Assembly: GCA_031278845.1 (NCBI GenBank)
Contig: JAITJQ010000071.1
Location: 1-16,504, forward strand
DNA from: Puniceicoccales bacterium
GTDB taxonomy: Bacteria > Verrucomicrobiota > Verrucomicrobiia > Opitutales > LL51
Direction: 5' to 3'
DNA length: 16,504 nt
Below are positions 6,878 to 13,909 of this stretch, piece after piece (within the stretch, counting starts at the first letter, position 1; each line of letters begins with the position of its first letter). Under the pieces are notes generated by a model, which did no database searches, had not been told where the DNA came from, and was given only the letters and a program-made list of their open reading frames with translations. The position numbers were made by a program, and so were the translations under genes.

Positions 6878-8690
6878 TTACTGCCCGCTAGACCAATCGG
6901 AGAAGAGTAAAGGGTTTATTATTTTTTTGTAACCCCCTTCGGCCGTTGGACATTGTCCGGGGTCTACGAAGAGGGAATCATCTGCAATCTGATTGGATTT
7001 TAGAGAGAGGCAATCAGCTGTAAATTGAGCAAGTTCCCTTAAGATCGGTTCGGGATAGGATTGCCCAATTTCTGCTCGCATTGCAGCATTTGCTTCGTAA
7101 AACTTTTCTATTACATAGCGATTTCTCACTACATCTATTTTTGTTTTTAGGCCAACATCAATTCTTGCTCGGAGATCACGCCCAAATCTCATTTCATAAT
7201 CCTGTACTTCTTTTTCATATTGTTTTTTATATGTTGTACCTTTTTCCTCAATCTGTTCCTCAAGTATGAGAATCTGTTGTTTGCATACGCTGACCTCTTT
7301 CTCGAATGAGACAAGTCGTTGTAATGCTTGTTCTCTATTGGCTATTAACTTATCTAATTCACTTAATCTTTCTTTTAAACGCGTTATTTCTTCGTCCGTT
7401 TTACCTTCGCTTTTGATTTCTTCTTCGGTCGATATAGCTTCTTTTTTATAGCGATTAAGTCTTTTTTGGATTGCGTCAAATCGTTTTAATTCTTCTTCTT
7501 TATCACTTATTTCCTGATTATATCTGATTAAATTTTCTTTTGAGGACATTATTTCTAATGCTAACTGATCTTGGGCCTGCTTGGAATCATTTTTTTCTTT
7601 TATCAATTCTTTTTTTATTTCTAATTTTGCTTTATTTTCCCATTCTTCCTGCTTTGTGGGGAGTAATGCAAAACGACCCATTTCTCAAGTAATATACACT
7701 TTATTTCCAAAAAGAAAGACGGGTATTAATGTTCCCAAGTGCATCATATTCAAAAAGATGATTTCGGGGTTTTCATCGCTATTTATTTTATAAGATCTTC
7801 CAAAATCAATGATTCTGAATACATATTCATACTGATCTTCGAGGGTTAAATTGGCTTTTGCTATTGCTTTTGCCTCGAGGAGTATTCGTTTATTTCCTTC
7901 GGTTAGATCTTTTTCTTCTCTTGTTATACCAGTCATTTGCCTTGCTTTAACCTCTACTTTCGCGGCTATTACTTCATCGGGAAGCTTCTTTTTCTCGGCC
8001 ATAAGATTTAAAGGATGAAGATCGCCATGAACTATGCCTGCTTTTTCGAGTGCATATAGGCTGCTCATCAGGCCACACAGACGTTCGAGTGCCTTTTTGG
8101 GGGAAGTCGATCCAGCCGTTTTTAAATAAATCCGAATACCTAGTGAGGGGCACACCCTAAACTCTCTCTTGGACCAGAGATCCATCATTTAACTTTTTTC
8201 CGGGTACCATGAGTTCAAAACCCTGTGTATTTGCCAATTGGGTTTGTGGCGTAACGTTATGTCGCATATCCCTGATGAATTGTCCTATTTGGGCTTCATT
8301 GAAGATGTCACCTATTTTCCGTATAAATTGTTGTCCGTTACCGATCTCTGGAGTTTCCAATGCATAAACTTGGCCATCAGCTCCTCCTCCGATCCGGGTT
8401 CCCTGCGGAAGTACCGTATCCGTCGGAATGGCATCCAATGGATCCGGGTTAGCCGTTCGGTATTGTCCAACATCCACCAAACTGTAAGCGGCCCATATTG
8501 CCTCGGCTTCTTGACACAGTTGGTCAGCTGACGTTTGATTGCCAGTTTTGGCAAGTAAATCGGCTCGCTCCATGAGGCGCAAATAGCGTTCATTGGGTCT
8601 CAAAAGAGCCAACTCATCTTCAGTGGAGAAAGCCGAGAAAGGTATGCAAAATGATAAAAACAATACCGTAAAATATGTATATTTTTTCAT
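6878..8690 (-). pseudogene. Secreted protein-kinase-like protein with C-terminal coiled coil; one frameshift and one in-frame TGA
   Basis: The start is taken at the ATG 8690-8688 (MKKYTYFTVLFLSFCIPFSAF, a signal peptide) because the paralogous remnant at 6712 also begins MKK; an ATG at 8702 is in frame. Corrected product about 603 residues. Kinase-fold marks in order: glycine loop R-I-GGGADGQV (about 99-107), candidate ATP lysine in FIRKIGD (about 125), catalytic loop IVHGDLHPLN (about 218-227; aminoglycoside-kinase/ABC1 style rather than HRD), and RIIDFGRSY (DFG near 295). About 60 mostly charged residues lie between catalytic loop and DFG. A one-base shift near 8160 joins LVQER to FRVCPSLGIRIYL. 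An in-frame TGA at 7687-7685 splits VYIT from EMGRFALLPTKQEEW. After it comes a long Glu/Lys-rich coiled coil (about 7640-7200) and a globular tail. It could act on host proteins if exported. As it stands it is probably a pseudogene. Kinase assignment rests on motifs only. Confidence 0.6.
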
Positions 8691-8700
8691 AGCGAGGATC

Positions 8701-8727
8701 ATTTTAAGAAATTCATATAAATGTCCA
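8701..8727 (-). promoter_or_regulatory. Candidate promoter of the kinase-like gene
   Basis: On the complement TGGACA (8727-8722) and TAAAAT (8706-8701) lie 15 bases apart, 10 bases before the chosen ATG. The -35 region sits in a block (CAAAAAATATCTGGACATTTATA) that is conserved upstream of the paralogous remnant, where the hexamer is a perfect TTGACA. Spacing is short, so this is tentative. Confidence 0.35.
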
Positions 8728-8847
8728 GATATTTTTTGAATAATATTTTTATTTCGAATCAGCTTTTCGGGTTAGAGTTTTATATTTTATGGCGAATAAA
8801 AATTTTAAAGAACAAGTTTACCCTTTAACTGTGGGAAATTTTAAAAA

Positions 8848-8963
8848 TTCTACAGGCCCGCGGCGTAGCCGCGGGCCTGTAGAACAAGTCGAGGAAAAAT
8901 GTTCCTCGCGAGAGCATAGGGCGGAGCCCTATGGCAAGTTTCATCTAAAGGTTACGTACCTTT
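8848..8963. repeat. Array of four palindromic hairpins in the 320-base gap between divergent genes
   Basis: The non-coding stretch 8703-9010 holds, in order: a perfect 17-bp GC-rich stem with loop GTA (8848-8884); a 7-bp stem CGAGGAA/TTCCTCG (8890-8908); an 8-bp stem CATAGGGC/GCCCTATG with loop GGA (8915-8933); and AAAGGT/ACCTTT (8947-8963). The third shares AGGGCGGAGCCCT with 6837-6849. The genes on either side diverge, so the hairpins are not needed as terminators. They look like REP-type elements. I see no gene in this gap. Confidence 0.75.
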
Positions 8964-9010
8964 CGTAACATTTGCTTGAAGAATGGTGCTTCTCTTTTAA
9001 ACCTATTGCT

Positions 9011-10408
9011 ATGACTAAAAATCTGGATCGGGGGATGACCTGTGATATTGCCGTTATCGGGAGCGGTTTAGCCGGTTTGACGGCGGCCAATTATCTGGCA
9101 AAATTGGGTTATCGGGTTGCACTATTTGAACAACACTATGTTCTCGGTGGCCTCGCCGCTTATTTTTCTCGAAAAAGCCACATTTTTGATGTCTCGCTCC
9201 ACGGATTTCCGGTCGGTATGGTCAAGTCCTGTCGGAAGTATTGGTCCCCGGAAATTGCCAATCGTATCGTCCAATTGAAACGCATTCGTTTCGTGAATCC
9301 TCAGTTCGATATCGAGACAACTTTTACTCGAGAGGATTTTACGAAAATATTGATTAAAAAATTCAATATTACGCCGGAGAGAGTTGAAAGCTTTTTTAAT
9401 AAATTACGCCAAATGAATTTTTACGATGACGATCGTCGGTATACGCGCGATATTTTTGAAGAATTTTTCCCCGGTCGGAGCGATGTGCACCGCCTACTAA
9501 TGGAACCTATTGCCTATGCCAATGGATCGACGTTAGATGACGAAGCCATTACCTATGGCATTGTGTTTTCCAATTTTATTGGGAAAGGCGTCTACACCTT
9601 TGAAGGTGGAACGGATCTGCTCATAGAGAAGATGACCGAAGAATTGATGCGTAATGGTGTAGATATTTTTAAGCGCAGTAGAGTGGAAAAAATTTTGTTG
9701 GATAATGCTCGGGTAATTAGTATACGCGTCAATGGCGTTGACGTAAAATGTCGTGCCGTTTTGTCCAATGCACATGTTTTGAATACGGTCGAAAATCTTG
9801 TTGGCAAAGAGCATTTTTCGTCGGAGTTTCTGACAAAGATTAATGAAACGCGAATCAATAATAGCTCTTGTCAGGTCTACATAGGTATTAAGCCCGGAGA
9901 GACCATCGACGATATCGGCGATTTAATTTTTACTTCCGAAAATGAACGCTTCGATAGTCAAGGATTGAAGGATTTCCACACAAAAAGTCGTACCTTCTCG
10001 CTCTATTACCCTAAAACTCGGCCCGATAAACAACCGATGTATGCGGTTGTCGCATCGATGAATGCCAATTGGGACGATTGGGACCTCTTGGATAGCGAAA
10101 GTTATCGACGTGAAAAAAATCGCATTATTGAAGAAAGCGTCCAGTGTTTGGAACAATTTATCCCTGACGTTCGCCAAAAAATTGACCACGTCGAAGCGGC
10201 TACGCCCAGAACTTTTTTCCGATACACAGGACATCCCCGTGGAACCTCTTTCGGAACGAAGTTCGAGGGACTTGAAATTTCAATGGGCCTTTCCGATGAA
10301 ATTCAAGGACTTTATCACGCCGGTTCCGTTGGGATTATTATGTCCGGCTGGCTTGGAGCTATGAACTACGGCGTCATTGCGGCCCATAAACTGGCGAGCT
10401 CTTTGTAG
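9011..10408 (+). CDS. Phytoene desaturase family FAD-dependent oxidoreductase
   Basis: 465 residues from the ATG at 9011. The frame is open back to a TTG at 8972, but that lies against a hairpin and adds no conserved sequence; ATG 9035 is another option. The N-terminal Rossmann motif is CDIAVIGSGLAGLTAANYLA, ending in the FAD ribose Glu of 'ALFEQHYVLGGLAAYF'. A mid-protein 'YTFEGGTDLLIEKMTEELMRNGVDI' and the C-terminal 'GLYHAGSVGIIMSGWLGAMNYGVIAAHKLA' are the usual substrate-side and FAD-binding signatures of the carotenoid desaturase/isomerase family (CrtI, CrtD, CrtISO). Length is typical (450-510). The reaction would be FAD-dependent desaturation or isomerisation of an isoprenoid, but no phytoene synthase or other carotenoid gene is nearby, so the substrate is open. 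No internal defects are seen. It stands alone on this strand, convergent with the response regulator, with a structured element between them. Confidence 0.85.
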   Translation: MTKNLDRGMTCDIAVIGSGLAGLTAANYLAKLGYRVALFEQHYVLGGLAAYFSRKSHIFDVSLHGFPVGMVKSCRKYWSPEIANRIVQLKRIRFVNPQFDIETTFTREDFTKILIKKFNITPERVESFFNKLRQMNFYDDDRRYTRDIFEEFFPGRSDVHRLLMEPIAYANGSTLDDEAITYGIVFSNFIGKGVYTFEGGTDLLIEKMTEELMRNGVDIFKRSRVEKILLDNARVISIRVNGVDVKCRAVLSNAHVLNTVENLVGKEHFSSEFLTKINETRINNSSCQVYIGIKPGETIDDIGDLIFTSENERFDSQGLKDFHTKSRTFSLYYPKTRPDKQPMYAVVASMNANWDDWDLLDSESYRREKNRIIEESVQCLEQFIPDVRQKIDHVEAATPRTFFRYTGHPRGTSFGTKFEGLEISMGLSDEIQGLYHAGSVGIIMSGWLGAMNYGVIAAHKLASSL

Positions 10409-10445
10409 TATGGCTTGAATTTTGTCAGGGAAGCCGTCGGCAGGC

Positions 10446-10522
10446 TGAAAAAGGCCCACCCGGCACAAAGTGCCGGGTAAGCAGCTTTATTGCTTGATCC
10501 CTACGGGATCGGGCCTTTTTCA
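10446..10522. repeat. Perfect four-way-junction (cloverleaf) element, possible bidirectional terminator
   Basis: A closing stem of 12 bp, TGAAAAAGGCCC (10446-10457) with GGGCCTTTTTCA (10511-10522), encloses three adjacent hairpins with no spare base: 10458-10478 (9 bp, loop AAA), 10479-10495 (AAGCA/TGCTT, loop of 7) and 10496-10510 (GATCCC/GGGATC, loop TAC). The GC-rich part of the closing stem is followed by five T on both strands, and the element sits between convergent genes (stops at 10408 and 10592). A role as bidirectional terminator is plausible. The architecture matches 12802-12880 although the sequences do not. Confidence 0.8.
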
Positions 10523-10591
10523 AGAAATTACCGAAAAGCTAAAAACTCCGTGGAGAAGGAGGATGGCGTTTCGTAATGCAAAGATAAAAAA

Positions 10592-11338
10592 TTACCCCTG
10601 TGACTGTACCCTTGGAACATAGGTGTAACCAATACCATGGGAAGTGCGAATGACATCGTCGGTTTCGATACCGTGTGCGCTAAACATCTTCCTGAGTTTA
10701 ACGATATATTGGTCCAAGGAACGGCTTTTGACATTTGCATGTTCTCCCCAAACATTGTGAATAATGCTTTTTCGACTGAGGATGAGGTGCGGATTTCTGG
10801 CAAGGTAGGACAAAATCCCGAATTCCTTGCGTCCAATCTTTTCAAAGGAACCGTCTTTGAATCGAACTTCTAGGCGACTCGGATCGACTTCCGTACCTAA
10901 AAATTCAAAGGCTCCGTCGGTTAGGGAGGTATTTGCCGTTAACTGAGCATCGCCCGATCGACTTGTCCGACGCAATACGGCGGATATCCTCGACAAAAGT
11001 TCACTCAATCCGAAAGGTTTCGTCATGAAATCATCGCCGCCTGCTTCTAAACTTGCCACTTTAATCTCTTCCCGATTCTCACCTGAAATGAAGATCGTTG
11101 GAATCGAAATACTCCTCTTTTTCAAATCCTCGAGCAATGATAGACCGTCTCGTCCGGGAAGATTGAGATCGAGCAACATCAGGTTCGAAAATGAACGCTG
11201 CAAAAATCTTAATGCGTCGTCCGCATTATAGAACTTTTGCGCATCCATTCCGGATACCTGCAGTTGCTTCTCAATCAACTCGGATAATTCGCTATCATCC
11301 TCGACCACCAAAATCAATGGTTTTACTCTCGCTGCCAT
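10592..11338 (-). CDS. OmpR/PhoB-family DNA-binding response regulator
   Basis: 248 residues. The N-terminal receiver domain (about 7-123) has the acidic pocket E13-D14-D15 in LILVVEDDSEL, the phosphoacceptor D57 in LMLLDLNLPGRDG, the switch Ser85 in TIFISG, and the conserved K107 in FMTKPFG. The C-terminal winged helix (about 148-242) shows the OmpR-type pattern 'KIGRKEFGILSYLARNPHLI', 'SRKSIIHNVWGEH', 'RSLDQYIVKLRKMF' and 'VIRTSHGIGYTYV'. It should bind DNA after phosphorylation by a sensor kinase; no kinase gene is adjacent, so it is an orphan in this window. It ends in TAA and is convergent with the oxidoreductase; it is divergent from dxr with a 204-base A/T-rich gap. A TTGACA lies on the complement at 11378-11373, 35 bases before the ATG, but with no well-spaced -10. 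Target genes are unknown. Confidence 0.93.
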   Translation of the reverse strand: MAARVKPLILVVEDDSELSELIEKQLQVSGMDAQKFYNADDALRFLQRSFSNLMLLDLNLPGRDGLSLLEDLKKRSISIPTIFISGENREEIKVASLEAGGDDFMTKPFGLSELLSRISAVLRRTSRSGDAQLTANTSLTDGAFEFLGTEVDPSRLEVRFKDGSFEKIGRKEFGILSYLARNPHLILSRKSIIHNVWGEHANVKSRSLDQYIVKLRKMFSAHGIETDDVIRTSHGIGYTYVPRVQSQG

Positions 11339-11542
11339 AATGATTGAAGATCTATTGTATCTCGAAAACCTTTGTCAAGCACAATTTACTCGTTTTTATT
11401 AGGAAATTTTAATTTAGTCTTTTTTAGCAGAAAAATACTAGGGAAATAGCTCCTCTGCACTAGGGATTGGATTTTTTTAAAAAAAAGATTGAATAGAAAA
11501 ATATACGTGCTAATGGTAGTCGAAGTTTTAAAAAAATAAACT

Positions 11543-12691
11543 ATGAATAGGAAAAAACGTATTATCATTTTAGGGACAACCGGATCCGTTGGAACGACGG
11601 TTTTGGGGGAAATTGCCTATTTTCGAGAACAATTTGAGATCGTGGGTATTTCGTGCCATTCGAATATCGAACGGGCTGAAATGATCATTAAAAATTTTTC
11701 TGTGCAGGCGGTAGCGGTAACGGATCCTAAAATTTTCGTACCGAGAAATTTTTGTGGAAAAATATTCCGTGGGATTGATGGCTTAAGCGCCATGGTAGAA
11801 TCGCTTGAGTTCGATATTCTAGTGGTTGCGATTGCTGGAATCGATGGGTTGCGGCCGGTACTGCGGGCAATCGATCGTGGGAAAACGGTCATTTTGGCGA
11901 GTAAGGAGGTATTGGTTGTTGCTGGCGAAATGGTAATGGGTTTGGCCCAAAGTAAGGGGGCAGTAATTTTGCCTCTCGATAGCGAACACAACGCGATTTT
12001 CCAGTGTACCCGGGGCGATAATCGTTTTATTAAGCGGCTTTGGCTAACGGCTTCGGGGGGAAAATTTTGGAATCAGGATCGTCAAGCAATTGAGCATGCG
12101 ACCGTTACCGAAGTACTGCGGCATCCGAAGTGGTCCATGGGGAAAAAAATTACGGTGGATTCGTCGACGATGGCCAATAAGGGGTTAGAAATCATTGAGG
12201 CGATGCATTTATTCGGCGTGAGGCCGACGCAGATCGAAGTGGCCATTCATCCCGCCTGTACGGTGCATTCTCTGGTCGAATTTTGCGACGGCAGTTTCCT
12301 TGCGCAACTATCACCCGTTTCGATGAAATATGCTGCCCGTTACTGTTTATTTTATCCGGAACGTGTCGCTGTTCGGGAGCCATCTTTGGATCTTTTTCAG
12401 TTGGGTGAGCTTCAATTCTTTCGTCCCGATTTTGAGCAATTTTCTTGCTTAAAATTGGCCATGGAGGTGGCTCAGGGCAAACAAAGCCAGCGCATTGCCT
12501 ATAACGCAGCGAATGAAATTGCGGTGGAGTCGTTTTTGAATGAAAAAATTACATTACAGGCAATTCCTGAAATTATTCGGGGTACGCTGTCGAAAATGGA
12601 GGATAAGGATTATGAGACCTTAGAGGAAATTTTGGCGGTTGACCAGATGGCGCGGAGTAGGGCGAGACAGTTCGCAAAACGGTTTTTTTAG
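11543..12691 (+). CDS. dxr: 1-deoxy-D-xylulose 5-phosphate reductoisomerase
   Basis: 382 residues, normal length. Dxr rearranges and reduces DXP to MEP with NADPH and a divalent metal, the committed step of the non-mevalonate isoprenoid pathway in the cytoplasm. The NADPH site is IILGTTGSVGTTVL (8-21). Metal ligands are D146 and E148 in PLDSEHNAIFQC and E216 in 'DSSTMANKGLEIIEAMHLFG'. The flexible-loop and substrate histidine appear in RHPKWSMGKK (H194). Departures from the usual consensus: the common ANKE is ASKE (119-122), and HPQSxIHSMV is HPACTVHSLV (236-245), which may be lineage changes as the core ligands are all kept. It is the first plus-strand gene of the dxr-trxB-ruvB stretch, but 318 bases of repeats separate it from trxB, so co-transcription is doubtful. 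Confidence 0.96.
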   Translation: MNRKKRIIILGTTGSVGTTVLGEIAYFREQFEIVGISCHSNIERAEMIIKNFSVQAVAVTDPKIFVPRNFCGKIFRGIDGLSAMVESLEFDILVVAIAGIDGLRPVLRAIDRGKTVILASKEVLVVAGEMVMGLAQSKGAVILPLDSEHNAIFQCTRGDNRFIKRLWLTASGGKFWNQDRQAIEHATVTEVLRHPKWSMGKKITVDSSTMANKGLEIIEAMHLFGVRPTQIEVAIHPACTVHSLVEFCDGSFLAQLSPVSMKYAARYCLFYPERVAVREPSLDLFQLGELQFFRPDFEQFSCLKLAMEVAQGKQSQRIAYNAANEIAVESFLNEKITLQAIPEIIRGTLSKMEDKDYETLEEILAVDQMARSRARQFAKRFF

Positions 12692-12748
12692 TACAATGGT
12701 TGGAGGTGTACATTGGTGCAGGTGCATTGGGTAAATTTTGGGTATACA

Positions 12749-12946
12749 ATGCATGCGGTGTGGTGCATGTGGTGTGTTGACGTATCGATGCATGCGGTAT
12801 ATTGGTGCACCCGTCCGCGGGAACCGCGGCGACCTTTCGGAGAAAGGTCGGGGAGGCTCTGCCTCCCACGGGTGCACCAAATGCAGCGCCGCACCAGATG
12901 CGACTGTGCCAAGTGTACCAAATGCAGCGCCGTGCCAGATGCGATA
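12749..12946. repeat. Short tandem repeats flanking the 12802-12880 palindrome
   Basis: In the 318-base gap between dxr and trxB, ATGCATGCGGT occurs at 12749 and 12788 (spacing 39) on the left. On the right a 28-base unit beginning ACCAAATGCAGCGCCG occurs at 12876 and 12917 (spacing 41), with two mismatches. The left side is also full of TTGG/GGTGCA words (for example 12714-12730) that resemble the right unit in reverse complement, so the flanks are loosely inverted around the central element. The gap has open frames but they are low-complexity and unsupported. I see no gene in it. Confidence 0.75.
12802..12880. repeat. Perfect four-way-junction (cloverleaf) palindromic element
   Basis: The closing stem TTGGTGCACCCGT (12802-12814) pairs over 13 bp with ACGGGTGCACCAA (12868-12880). 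Inside are three perfect hairpins that abut exactly: 12815-12829 (CCGCGG, loop GAA, CCGCGG), 12830-12850 (9-bp stem CGACCTTTC/GAAAGGTCG, loop GGA) and 12851-12867 (GGGAGGC/GCCTCCC, loop TCT). Every base outside the three 3-base loops is paired. It has no tRNA signature such as a T-loop GTTCGA, and no T-run. Confidence 0.9.
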
Positions 12947-13009
12947 TAGCGTCTAAAAATTTTAATTTTCTTGAGCTCAGGACGATCTTTCTTTTGAGTT
13001 AATGGAGCC

Positions 13010-13909
13010 ATGGGTTTTGAGAATTTAGTGATCATCGGCAGCGGTTGTGCGGGGCTAACGGCGGCGATTTATGCGGCCCGGGCTGATCTGAGCCCTTTAG
13101 TAATCGAAGGAGATCAGCCAGGAGGTCAATTAATTCGGACGACCAACATTGAAAATTTTCCTGGATTCCCTGAGGGCATCAATGGCTTTGACCTGGTGAG
13201 TAACATGCGTATACAGGCGGAAAAAATGGGTGCTCGTTTCCGATCCGGTGTAGTTGAGCGGATTGATTTGGCGAAAAAGATTGTGATCTGTGAAGGCGAT
13301 CGGATTGAGTCGAAGGCAATTATTATAGCGACAGGAGCATCACCGCGCATGCTTAATATTCCCGGTGAGGAGGAGTTTTTTGGCGGGAAGGGTGTGAGTA
13401 CTTGTGCAACCTGTGACGGTACATTTTATAAGAACAAAACGGTTGCGGTAATTGGAGGGGGGGATTCTGCCTGTGAGGAGGTCATTTTTTTGACACGTTT
13501 TTGCGCAAAGGTTTACCTCATTCACCGGCGGGATCAGTTACGCGCTTCGAAAATCATAGCGGATCGTGTTTTATCGAACCCGAAGGTTGAAATGCTTTGG
13601 AATACGATTCCCCTTAAAATTTGTGGGGAAAAGAAAGTGACACACCTTCGCATAAAAACGGATAATGAAGAGCGGGATTTATCCTGCGATGGAGTATTTT
13701 TAGCAATTGGGCATGTTCCGAATACGAAAATTTTTGTAAATCAGATTGAGTGTGACTCGGAGGGATATATCCTTACGGATTGCGTGAATACGCAGATCCC
13801 TGGAGTATTTGTAGCGGGGGATTGTTGTGACCGGCATTATCGGCAGGCGATTACGGCGGCGGGAATGGGAGCGGCGGCAGCCATTAGGGCGGAGCGCTAT
13901 TTGTCATGA
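13010..13909 (+). CDS. trxB: Thioredoxin reductase
   Basis: 299 residues, slightly short of the usual 310-320 but complete. The FAD site is VIIGSGCAGLTAAIYAARA (7-25), with 'GGQLIRTTNIENFPGF' after it. The redox-active disulfide is C132-A-T-C135 in STCATCDGTFY. The NADPH domain has VIGGGDSACEE (147-157) and HRR in 'LIHRRDQLRAS'. The C-terminal FAD motif is VFVAGDCCDRHYRQAITAAGMG. The enzyme passes electrons from NADPH through FAD and the CATC pair to thioredoxin in the cytoplasm. The stop TGA overlaps the ruvB start as ATGA, so the two are translationally coupled. The start ATG follows GGAG by only two bases, close for a ribosome site, but the N-terminal motif begins at once and leaves no better option. 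Confidence 0.96.
   Translation: MGFENLVIIGSGCAGLTAAIYAARADLSPLVIEGDQPGGQLIRTTNIENFPGFPEGINGFDLVSNMRIQAEKMGARFRSGVVERIDLAKKIVICEGDRIESKAIIIATGASPRMLNIPGEEEFFGGKGVSTCATCDGTFYKNKTVAVIGGGDSACEEVIFLTRFCAKVYLIHRRDQLRASKIIADRVLSNPKVEMLWNTIPLKICGEKKVTHLRIKTDNEERDLSCDGVFLAIGHVPNTKIFVNQIECDSEGYILTDCVNTQIPGVFVAGDCCDRHYRQAITAAGMGAAAAIRAERYLS

Noticed and set aside
8848..8884. Intrinsic terminator for a minus-strand gene
   Set aside because: On the complement the stem is followed by T-rich sequence, but no minus-strand gene lies upstream of it; the neighbouring genes diverge.
12802..12880. tRNA or tRNA-like gene
   Set aside because: It is a cloverleaf in outline, but the closing stem is 13 bp, all loops are 3 bases, and there is no T-loop, D-loop or anticodon arm signature.
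12876..12946. CRISPR array
   Set aside because: Only two units, nearly contiguous (41-base spacing with a 28-base match), no distinct spacers, and no cas genes in the window.
12713..13002. Small Cys-rich protein genes in several frames of the dxr-trxB gap
   Set aside because: The open frames cross the palindromes and tandem repeats, exist in several frames on both strands at once, and have no ribosome sites; they result from repeat composition.
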